From Planctomycetia bacterium (GTDB lineage Bacteria; Planctomycetota; Planctomycetia; Pirellulales; UBA1268), in contig RFUD01000084.1 of assembly GCA_009923125.1 (NCBI GenBank), positions 1 to 8,445 on the forward strand: a stretch of DNA of 8,445 nucleotides, read 5' to 3'. The notes beneath the pieces are model-generated. The model made no database searches. It was not told the origin of the DNA and saw only the letters and a list, made by a program, of their open reading frames with translations. The position numbers and the translations under genes were made by a program. Of this stretch, positions 1 to 8,426 are shown in pieces; the stretch's first letter is position 1; the number at the start of each line of letters is the position of its first letter.

Positions 1-667
1 CCACGATCTTGAGCCGGTTGACGAGATCCTTCTTCTTCTGCTTCGAGCCAGTGGTGTGGAGCTCCTCGCGGAGATCCTTGGAAAGCTGGACGAGGTCGAG
101 GCCCAGCAGGAGCTTGCGCACCGCCTCGGCCCCCATTTCCGCGTCGAACGCCGTCTCGCCGTAGGTCGTGCGGGCCTCGCGAAACTCCTCCTCGGTGAGC
201 AGTTGCTGCTTCTTGAGGGGCGTGTCCTTGGGGTCGAGGACGACGTAGTCCTGGAAATAGATCACCTTCTCCAGGCTCGACGTCTTCATGTCGAGCAGCG
301 CGCCCAGGCGGCTGGGCATCGCCTTGAAGAACCAGATGTGCACGACCGGAGCAGCCAGTTCGATGTGGCCCATCCGTTTGCGGCGAACGCGGCTGTGGGT
401 GACCTTCACGCCGCAGCGGTCGCAGATCATGCCCTTGTACTTCATCCCGCGGTACTTGCCGCAGGAGCACTCCCAGTCCTTTTCCGGTCCGAAGATCTTC
501 TCGCACATCAGTCCGTCCTTCTCGGGACGGTAGGTGCGGTAGTTGATCGTCTCCGGCTTCTTCACCTCGCCGAATGACCAGCTGCGGATGTCGTGCGGCC
601 GCGCCAGGCTGATCTTCACGGCCGAGTAGTCGTTGACGCGATCGTAGGTGGATTCGCCGATGCTCAC
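1..667 (-). CDS. rpoC: RNA polymerase beta' subunit, N-terminal part (cut by window edge)
   Basis: This encodes the beta' subunit of RNA polymerase, which with beta forms the catalytic cleft. Only the first 222 codons are present; the active-site NADFDGD loop lies beyond the window. The start is GTG at 665-667, preceded by an AGGAG seven bases upstream; the protein then begins MSIGESTYDRVNDYSAVKI. The N-terminal zinc-binding domain is intact, with Cys67, Cys69, Cys82 and Cys85 in the arrangement CSCG...CDRCGVKV, followed by the conserved RRKRMGHIEL stretch (about 96-104) and the IWFFKAMPSRLGALLDM segment (111-127). From about 150 to 222 the sequence follows the usual beta' clamp region, including FDAEMGAEAV. 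It lies 28 nt after rpoB and is surely co-transcribed with it. No frame disruption is visible. Identification is near certain. Confidence 0.97.
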   Translation of the reverse strand, partial: MSIGESTYDRVNDYSAVKISLARPHDIRSWSFGEVKKPETINYRTYRPEKDGLMCEKIFGPEKDWECSCGKYRGMKYKGMICDRCGVKVTHSRVRRKRMGHIELAAPVVHIWFFKAMPSRLGALLDMKTSSLEKVIYFQDYVVLDPKDTPLKKQQLLTEEEFREARTTYGETAFDAEMGAEAVRKLLLGLDLVQLSKDLREELHTTGSKQKKKDLVNRLKIV

Positions 668-674
668 GAGAAAT

Positions 675-679
675 CTCCT
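675..679 (-). promoter_or_regulatory. Shine-Dalgarno site of rpoC
   Basis: AGGAG on the minus strand, seven bases before a GTG codon. It supports the GTG at 665-667 as the rpoC start; the translated sequence from there matches the beta' N-terminus with no extra residues. Confidence 0.8.
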
Positions 680-695
680 GTGGCGTGTATGAGTT

Positions 696-4448
<3,753 letters not shown>

Positions 4449-4458
4449 AGAGAACACA

Positions 4459-4463
4459 CTCCT
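4459..4463 (-). promoter_or_regulatory. Shine-Dalgarno site deciding the rpoB start
   Basis: AGGAG on the minus strand. It is 10 nt before the ATG at 4446-4448 but only 1 nt before the in-frame GTG at 4455-4457, so the ATG is the more plausible start and the upstream three codons are untranslated. Confidence 0.75.
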
Positions 4464-4493
4464 GTGGACTGTGGACGGCTTGACGAGACGAAA

Positions 4494-4510
4494 GCCGGCG
4501 ATCTGCCGGC
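4494..4510 (-). other. Short GC-rich hairpin in the rpoB leader
   Basis: GCCGGC at 4494-4499 and again at 4505-4510 can pair (6 bp, 5-nt loop). It lies about 45 nt upstream of the rpoB ATG. No U-tract follows, so it is not a terminator. A role in mRNA folding is possible but unsupported, and such a short GC palindrome can occur by chance in this base composition. Confidence 0.3.
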
Positions 4511-4603
4511 GCGAACGGAGGGCACGTTCAGCGACCGAGCCAGACGACGGAAGGGAGGACGACGCGGAGGGGCGGTGCGAAAGACCGTGAAGTCAAGGCC
4601 AGC

Positions 4604-4654
4604 AAAAACTATACCGAAAGTCGGCCGGAACGAACAGTCCCGGCCGACTTTCGG
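4604..4654 (-). terminator. Terminator-like hairpin (possible attenuator) between rplL and rpoB
   Basis: A perfect 15-bp inverted repeat pairs 4614-4628 with 4640-4654 (minus-strand arms CCGAAAGTCGGCCGG and CCGGCCGACTTTCGG) around an 11-nt loop. On the minus strand it is followed directly by TATAGTTTTT. It begins 15 nt after the rplL stop codon. The U-run proper starts 5 nt from the stem, so termination may be partial. E. coli has a partial terminator in the same gap that lowers rpoBC output relative to the ribosomal genes; a matching role here is inferred from position and structure. TATAGT also resembles a -10 box, but no good -35 lies 16-18 nt upstream. Confidence 0.65.
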
Positions 4655-4669
4655 CCATTTTGAGCGGTC

Positions 4670-5095
4670 TTACTTGATCGAAACCTTCGCGCCGGCCTCT
4701 TCCAGCTCCTTCTTGAGCTTCTCGGCGTCGGCCTTCGAGATGCCTTCCTTCACCTTGGCTGGAGCGCCTTCGACCATGTCCTTGGCCTCCTTGAGGCCGA
4801 GGCCGGTCGCCGCGCGGACCACCTTGATGACGCCGATCTTGTTGTCGCCGAACGCGTCGAGGACAACGTCGAACTCCGTCTTCTCGGCCGCAGCCTCGGC
4901 GCCGCCGCCACCGCCACCGCCCGCACCGCCCGGTGCGGCCATGACGACCGCGCCGCCGGCGGCCGGCTTGATGCCGTGAACTTCGTCGAGGTAGTCGGAG
5001 AGTTCCTTCGCCGCCTTCAGCGACAGGCCGACGATCTTGTCGCCCAGTTCCTGGGTTTCCTTCGAGAATTCACGCGTTGCTTCAGCCGTTGCCAT
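4670..5095 (-). CDS. rplL: 50S ribosomal protein L7/L12 (bL12)
   Basis: This is the flexible stalk protein that recruits translational GTPases to the ribosome. It has 141 residues; the E. coli protein is about 120. The N-terminal dimerization domain, which anchors the protein to L10, covers about 1-43 (GDKIVGLSLKAAKELSDYL). A hinge at about 44-72 is very rich in Gly and Ala, with seven consecutive Gly at 59-65. The C-terminal domain (73-141) is canonical: TEFDVVL, then IGVIKVVRAATGLGLKEAKD, containing the GTPase-contacting helix, then LKKELEEAGAKV. The ATG at 5095 is preceded by AAGGA nine bases upstream. A roughly ten-residue N-terminal segment before the dimerization helices and the longer hinge explain the extra length. 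It lies 122 nt after rplJ and before the terminator-like hairpin. Confidence 0.97.
   Translation of the reverse strand: MATAEATREFSKETQELGDKIVGLSLKAAKELSDYLDEVHGIKPAAGGAVVMAAPGGAGGGGGGGAEAAAEKTEFDVVLDAFGDNKIGVIKVVRAATGLGLKEAKDMVEGAPAKVKEGISKADAEKLKKELEEAGAKVSIK
4901..4930 (-). repeat. Gly-codon low-complexity tract in the rplL hinge
   Basis: Ten codons (residues 56-65 of L12) encode GGAGGGGGGG through alternating GGC and GGT codons, seen on the plus strand as a run of gcc/acc triplets. This simple triplet tract could expand or contract by slippage in frame, and it lies in a hinge that tolerates length change. Confidence 0.7.
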
Positions 5096-5123
5096 CGCTC
5101 GAGATCCTTTCCCTTCGAATAAT

Positions 5124-5145
5124 CCTGGACGCCCGAGGCGTCAGG
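5124..5145 (-). other. Hairpin in the rplJ-rplL gap
   Basis: GACGCC and GGCGTC pair perfectly around a 3-nt TCG loop (5128-5142), and CCT/AGG extend the stem with a one-base bulge (5124-5145). It ends 28 nt before the rplL ATG and has no U-tract, so it is not an intrinsic terminator. It could be an RNA processing or stability element that helps raise L12 output above L10, since L12 is needed in several copies per ribosome. That role is inference from position only. Confidence 0.4.
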
Positions 5146-5217
5146 GTGGTGTGTGGTGGGTCTACTGTCTTACCACGAACTTTTGCCCGGTGAAGCCCTG
5201 GCCAAAAATTCGCTCGT

Positions 5218-5757
5218 TTACGCAGCCGTCTCCGACTTTTCCAGGTCCTCGACCCGCGAGGCGATCTGGCCGGCGAGCACTCCGCCAAGCGAGCAGATCT
5301 GGCCCGACAGGCGGGCGCCGAGGCTGGAAATCTGGCCGGAGAGCAATGAAAGCTGTTCGGCACGGCTGGGCCACTTCGCCACCGACTTCACGTCGGTCGG
5401 CTCCAGCCGCGCGCCGTCGAGGGCGCCGCCGCGGAACTCGAAGCCCTCGTATTCCTTGACGCCGCTGAGTCGGTCGAGCTCCTTGGCGAGATCGACCACG
5501 TCCTCCCCGCCCCAGGCGATGGCGAGCATGCCCTCGTGCTTGTCGAAAGCGGGCGCCAGCGGCGTGTCGAGCATCGCCCGCCGGGCGAGGCTGTTTTTGA
5601 CCATCTGGAGGTGGATCTTCTTCTTCCGCAACGTCTGCCGCAGCTGGGACGTCTGGATGGCGTCGAGGCGTCCGAGGCTCACGACGATCACCTCGCCCAC
5701 GCCCGCGAGGCGTGTCTTGAGGTCGTCGATCAGCATGTTCTTGACGAGCTTGCTCAT
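5218..5757 (-). CDS. rplJ: 50S ribosomal protein L10 (uL10)
   Basis: L10 forms the base of the L7/L12 stalk: its N-terminal domain sits on 23S rRNA and its C-terminal helix holds the L12 dimers. The protein has 179 residues; E. coli L10 has about 165. The rRNA-binding domain covers about 1-100, with the opening MSKLVKN, and KKKIHLQMVKNSLARRA (45-61) is the typical L10 signature. The tail at 139-171 has three consecutive 11-residue repeats built on LxGQIxS, then the charged end EDLEKSETAA. The ATG at 5757 fits family N-termini, but no clear Shine-Dalgarno sequence precedes it, only an AGAG further upstream. Translation may be coupled to rplA, which ends 37 nt before. That gap is too short for the large folded L10 leader known in E. 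coli. Confidence 0.96.
   Translation of the reverse strand: MSKLVKNMLIDDLKTRLAGVGEVIVVSLGRLDAIQTSQLRQTLRKKKIHLQMVKNSLARRAMLDTPLAPAFDKHEGMLAIAWGGEDVVDLAKELDRLSGVKEYEGFEFRGGALDGARLEPTDVKSVAKWPSRAEQLSLLSGQISSLGARLSGQICSLGGVLAGQIASRVEDLEKSETAA
5245..5343 (-). repeat. Three tandem 33-nt units encoding the L12-binding tail of L10
   Basis: Residues 139-149, 150-160 and 161-171 of L10 read LSGQISSLGAR, LSGQICSLGGV and LAGQIASRVED. The shared core at DNA level is a GGCCAGAT motif recurring every 33 nt. Each unit matches the expected size of one L12-dimer docking segment on the L10 C-terminal helix. The third unit diverges at its end. Confidence 0.75.
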
Positions 5758-5794
5758 GGGAGTGGCGTTCTCTTGAAAGGGCGTTGGGCGGGGG

Positions 5795-6475
5795 TCAGGC
5801 CGCGACCATCACGCCGGGGGTCATGGTTCCTGAGATCGAGATGCTCTTCACGTACTGGCCGCGGACGCTGTTGGGCTGCAGCGACAGGATGTGGTCGATG
5901 AAGGCCCGGATGTTGTCCGCCAGCTTGGCGGCCTCGAAGCTCGCTTTGCCGACGACGGCATGGACGATCCCCGTGGGGTCGTTGCGAAACTCGACCTTGC
6001 CGGCCTTGTACTCGCTGACGGTCTTCTTGATGTCGGCCGTCACGGTCCCGGCCCGCGGGCTCGGCATCAGACCCCGAGGTCCGAGCACCTTGCCGAGCGG
6101 GCCCACCAGCCCCATCATGTCGGGGGCAGCGATGCAGACGTCGAAGTCGGTCCAGCCTTCCTTGATCTTCTTGGCCAGATCATCGGCCCCGACCTCCTCG
6201 GCGCCGGCCGCGCGGGCGTCGTCGGCGAGGTTGCCCTTCGCGAACACGACGACCTTCTTCGACTTGCCGATGCCGTGAGGCAGCACGAGCGAGCCGCGGA
6301 TGATCTGGTCGGCCTGCTTCGGATCGATGCCCAGCCGCATGTGGATCTCGACCGTCTGATCGAACTTCGTGGGGGGGAAGCCCTTGATCACGGCCACCGC
6401 TTCGGCGATGGGGAGCGGGGCTTCCGACTGGGGCTTCTTCGCGAGCATCGCCCGCATGCGCTTCGAGACTGGCAC
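5795..6475 (-). CDS. rplA: 50S ribosomal protein L1 (uL1)
   Basis: L1 binds 23S rRNA at the E-site stalk and in many bacteria represses its own operon by binding mRNA. The chosen start is GTG at 6473-6475, giving a 226-residue protein beginning MPVSKRMRAMLAKK; AGGA lies 9 nt upstream. The frame stays open to an ATG at 6559, but that start would overlap rplK and add 28 residues unlike L1. Domain I segments flank the inserted domain II. The L1 signature LGKVLGPRGLMPSPRAGTVT is at 127-146. RNDPTGIVHAVVGK (164-177) and the C-terminal SISGTMTPGV (213-222) are typical. Family members are about 225-235 residues, so length is normal. It follows rplK by 80 nt and precedes rplJ by 37 nt. Confidence 0.96.
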   Translation of the reverse strand: MPVSKRMRAMLAKKPQSEAPLPIAEAVAVIKGFPPTKFDQTVEIHMRLGIDPKQADQIIRGSLVLPHGIGKSKKVVVFAKGNLADDARAAGAEEVGADDLAKKIKEGWTDFDVCIAAPDMMGLVGPLGKVLGPRGLMPSPRAGTVTADIKKTVSEYKAGKVEFRNDPTGIVHAVVGKASFEAAKLADNIRAFIDHILSLQPNSVRGQYVKSISISGTMTPGVMVAA

Positions 6476-6484
6476 GGCTGAAAA

Positions 6485-6488
6485 TCCT
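6485..6488 (-). promoter_or_regulatory. Shine-Dalgarno site deciding the rplA start
   Basis: AGGA on the minus strand, 9 nt before the GTG at 6473-6475. With the match of the following residues to L1 N-termini, it favours this GTG over the far upstream ATG at 6559, which overlaps the rplK stop. Confidence 0.65.
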
Positions 6489-6555
6489 GGATCGTGTGGA
6501 TTGGACGCGGAAGGAAACATTCGAACGAAATGGACGGACACGGACGGTCGGCGAA

Positions 6556-6981
6556 TCAACCCTCGACGGTGATGCCCATGCTGCGGGCGGTGCCCTCGAT
6601 CATGCGCCGCGCGTGCTCGCCGTCGCGGGCATTGAGGTCGGCGCCCTTGAGTCGCACGATCTCGTCCACCTGGGCCTTGGTCACCTTTCCGACCTTGTCT
6701 TTATTGGGCACGCCCGAGCCCTTGGCCAGCCCCGCCGCCTTCTTCAGGAGAGCGGCCGCGGGCGGGCTCTTGGTGATGAATTCGAAGGACCGGTCGTTGT
6801 AGACCGTGACCACCACGGGGATCGCCATGCCCGCAGCCTCGCGGGTGCGGTCGTTGAACTGCTGGACGAACTGTCCGAGGTTGATGCCAAAACGGCCCAA
6901 CGACGTGCCGACCGGCGGCGCGGGCGTGGCCTGCCCGCCCGGGACCTGGAACTTCGCTTGACCGACCACCTGCTTCGCCAT
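6556..6981 (-). CDS. rplK: 50S ribosomal protein L11 (uL11)
   Basis: L11 binds the GTPase-associated centre of 23S rRNA and takes part in factor-dependent GTP hydrolysis and in the stringent response through RelA-type enzymes. At 141 residues it has the same length as E. coli L11. The N-terminal domain (1-70) contains the proline-rich stretch GQATPAPPVGTSLGRFGINL (16-35), with Pro22 and Pro23 kept but Thr at 26 where E. coli has Pro. The central VVVTVYNDRSFEF and KSPPAAALLKKAAG segments are typical. The rRNA-binding C-terminal domain (about 75-141) has GSGVPNKDKVGKVT and the closing IEGTARSMGI. A strong AGGAAGG lies 7 nt before the ATG. It follows nusG by 52 nt and precedes rplA by 80 nt. Confidence 0.97.
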   Translation of the reverse strand: MAKQVVGQAKFQVPGGQATPAPPVGTSLGRFGINLGQFVQQFNDRTREAAGMAIPVVVTVYNDRSFEFITKSPPAAALLKKAAGLAKGSGVPNKDKVGKVTKAQVDEIVRLKGADLNARDGEHARRMIEGTARSMGITVEG

Positions 6982-7017
6982 CGCGGAACCTTCCTGTTTG
7001 AACCTTCGTTGCCCGTG

Positions 7018-7033
7018 TCGGATGCCGGTCCGA
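7018..7033 (-). other. Small hairpin directly after the nusG stop
   Basis: TCGGA and TCCGA (7029-7033 and 7018-7022) can pair around a 6-nt loop, immediately after the nusG TGA and in the 52-nt leader of rplK. In E. coli the L1 repressor site lies in the rplK leader, so this is where such a site would be expected. The stem is only 5 bp, and I cannot match it to the L1-binding rRNA motif, so a regulatory role is speculative. Confidence 0.25.
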
Positions 7034-7753
7034 TCAGACCGACTCGATCTGCCAGTACTCGATGTCCACCGGCGTGGACCGGCCGAAGATGCTGAGCATC
7101 ACCGTCACACGGCCGTTCGCCTCGTCGATCGCCTCGACCTCTCCCTCGAAGTTCTCGAACGTGCCCTCGTTGATCTTGACGCGGTCACCCTTCTTGAAGT
7201 TGATCTTCAGCCGCGGCGCCTCGTCCGCCTTTTCCTCCGCCTTGTTGAGCAGCTTGGCGACGTCCTGCGGCAGCATCGGGCTGGGGCGGCCGGCCGAACC
7301 GGTGAAATCACCGATCCCGCCCGTCTCCCGCACGAGATACCAGGTCTCGTCGTTCAAGATCATGTTCACCAGGATGTATCCGGGGTAGAGCTTGCGAGAA
7401 ACCACGCGTTTTTTGCCACTTTTGAACTCGGTGACCTGCTCTTTCGGCACGACCACCTCGCCAAACCAGCGGTCCATGCCCTGCAGGGAAATCCGCCGGA
7501 GCAGCGCCTCGCGGATCGAGTCCTCGCGGTTGCTCTGCACCTTGAGGATGTACCACTGCTTCTCGCCGAGCGGCTGATCATCGTCGTCGCCGGCGAGGGC
7601 CACCGGCTTGGCGTCCTCGCTGCCGGCGAATGGATCGTCGAGTTCGGCCGGCGTGTCGTCGTCCTCCGCCACGATCGGCGCGGACTCGTCGGGCTGCACC
7701 GCCTGCGGGCGGTGCTCGTCGGGCGTCGATGCGTCGGGTGAATGGTCACTCAT
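7034..7753 (-). CDS. nusG: Transcription termination/antitermination factor NusG with acidic N-terminal extension
   Basis: NusG binds the RNA polymerase clamp through its NGN domain and contacts Rho or ribosomal S10 through its KOW domain, coupling transcription to termination or translation. The protein has 239 residues, while E. coli NusG has about 181. The NGN domain covers about 65-170, opening with KQWYILKVQSNRE and including KLYPGYILVNM (121-131). The KOW domain covers about 183-239, with FKKGDRVKINEGTFENFEGEV (186-206) and SIFGRSTPVDI. Residues 1-64 are an added low-complexity segment with 20 Asp/Glu and almost no Lys/Arg, including DDD and DDDD runs. The ATG at 7753 is the only ATG before the NGN domain, but no clear Shine-Dalgarno precedes it. 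It is 43 nt after secE and 52 nt before rplK. Confidence 0.96.
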   Translation of the reverse strand: MSDHSPDASTPDEHRPQAVQPDESAPIVAEDDDTPAELDDPFAGSEDAKPVALAGDDDDQPLGEKQWYILKVQSNREDSIREALLRRISLQGMDRWFGEVVVPKEQVTEFKSGKKRVVSRKLYPGYILVNMILNDETWYLVRETGGIGDFTGSAGRPSPMLPQDVAKLLNKAEEKADEAPRLKINFKKGDRVKINEGTFENFEGEVEAIDEANGRVTVMLSIFGRSTPVDIEYWQIESV

Positions 7754-7761
7754 GATTTCAG

Positions 7762-7775
7762 GTTTTCACGAAAAC
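7762..7775 (-). other. Short A/T-rich hairpin before nusG
   Basis: GTTTT and AAAAC pair around CGTG just upstream of the nusG ATG (8 nt away). It is weak and lies in the 43-nt secE-nusG gap, where no Shine-Dalgarno is evident. No U-run follows, so it is not a terminator. It is recorded because it is the only structure in this gap and may be chance. Confidence 0.2.
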
Positions 7776-7796
7776 GGGCGTGGGCACTCGGGACGG

Positions 7797-8279
7797 TCAC
7801 TTGAATCCCTGGATGGCCCGCAGCACGAACCACCAGAAGAGATCGTACGCGGCGAGGATCGCCGCCAACGCGAAGATCAGGAAGATGATGACCGCGGAAC
7901 TGCGGGCCACCTCCCCGGCCGTCGGCCAGGACACCTTCGCCATCTCCGACTCCACCGCGATCAGGAAGTCGGCGAACCGAGGCACGTTGACGAGTCGGTA
8001 GGCGAACCAGAGCCCGGCGGCCAGCAGCAGCGCGGGCACCAGGAAACGGTACACGCCGAGGTCGGCACCCGCACCGCCGGGGGCGAGCGAACCCGCTCCG
8101 GCCAGCCAGAGCGGGAGCAGCTGCGAGAGCCGCCAGACGCCGATCGCGAGCGTCAGTGCGACGGCCGCGAATGTCGCCTGCCGGGTGACCCGCCCCTGAT
8201 TGCGCTTGTAGACGGAGAAGCTCAGGAGCTCGCTCCAGAAGCTGCCGCCGGCCACCGTGTTGTCTTGCGTCGTCGCCAT
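7797..8279 (-). CDS. secE: Protein translocase subunit SecE
   Basis: SecE is the clamp subunit of the SecYEG protein-conducting channel in the inner membrane. The protein has 160 residues and three predicted membrane segments at about 36-59, 76-97 and 127-153. The conserved SecE part is C-terminal: an amphipathic stretch at about 101-122 (FADFLIAVESEMAKVSWPT, with the hallmark KVSWPT at 115-120) followed by the essential last membrane helix. Most bacteria have a short single-span SecE; the three-span form is also known from E. coli. Here a Gly/Ala/Pro-rich loop (about 60-74) separates the first two segments. The ATG at 8279 has only a weak GGA 7 nt upstream. Its place between tRNA-Trp and nusG is the conserved order and supports the call. 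Confidence 0.93.
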   Translation of the reverse strand: MATTQDNTVAGGSFWSELLSFSVYKRNQGRVTRQATFAAVALTLAIGVWRLSQLLPLWLAGAGSLAPGGAGADLGVYRFLVPALLLAAGLWFAYRLVNVPRFADFLIAVESEMAKVSWPTAGEVARSSAVIIFLIFALAAILAAYDLFWWFVLRAIQGFK

Positions 8280-8322
8280 AAGTTGTTCCGAGCGCTCCGT
8301 CGCGAACGATCTTCCTCGTGCC

Positions 8323-8342
8323 GCCCCGCACAGGCCCGGGGC
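8323..8342 (-). other. GC hairpin between tRNA-Trp and secE
   Basis: GCCCCG and CGGGGC pair (6 bp, 8-nt loop) about 12 nt after the tRNA 3' end. No U-tract follows, so it should not stop transcription and is compatible with tRNA-secE read-through. It could mark a processing point, which is inference only. Confidence 0.3.
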
Positions 8343-8353
8343 TCGTCATCAGG

Positions 8354-8426
8354 CAGGGGCGGCGGGGATCGAACTCGCAACCTCTGGTTTTGGAGACCAG
8401 CGCTCTGCCAGTTGAGCTACGCCCCT
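8354..8426 (-). tRNA. trnW: tRNA-Trp (anticodon CCA)
   Basis: A 73-nt cloverleaf is visible. The acceptor arms AGGGGCG and CGCCCCT pair over 7 bp with discriminator G73. The D-arm is GCTC/GAGC around an 8-nt loop. The anticodon stem CTGGT/ACCAG closes the loop CTCCAAA, whose anticodon CCA reads UGG. The variable loop is AGGTT, and the T-arm is GCGAG-TTCGATC-CCCGC. The T-stem has one A-C mismatch (positions 52-62). The 3' CCA is not encoded, since CCT follows the discriminator, so the tail must be added by a nucleotidyltransferase. Its position just upstream of secE is a common bacterial arrangement and suggests it is cut from a longer transcript. The 19 nt upstream to the window edge hold no recognisable promoter. 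Confidence 0.95.

Noticed and set aside
56..577. Plus-strand open frame of 173 codons at the window start
   Set aside because: It lies opposite rpoC, whose zinc-finger and conserved segments are unmistakable on the minus strand.
4464..4476. Tandem GTGGACT-GTGGAC next to the rpoB ribosome site
   Set aside because: Two copies of a short word only; it is too little to separate from chance, and no structure forms with it.
4608..4613. TATAGT as a -10 promoter box for rpoBC
   Set aside because: The hexamers 16-18 nt upstream fall in the hairpin loop and match the -35 consensus poorly. The sequence is better explained as the start of the U-rich terminator tail.
6523..6555. GGACGGACACGGACGG-like direct repeats in the rplK-rplA gap
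   Set aside because: Only a few imperfect short units in GC-rich DNA; nothing points to a functional repeat or protein site.
6476..6559. 28-residue upstream extension of rplA from an ATG at 6559
   Set aside because: It would overlap the rplK stop codon, and the added residues do not resemble L1. A GTG with AGGA at good spacing gives a normal-length protein.
7750..8349. Minus-strand frame of 199 codons overlapping secE
   Set aside because: It is an Arg/Gly/Ala-rich out-of-frame reading of secE, which itself has clear membrane segments and the KVSWPT motif.
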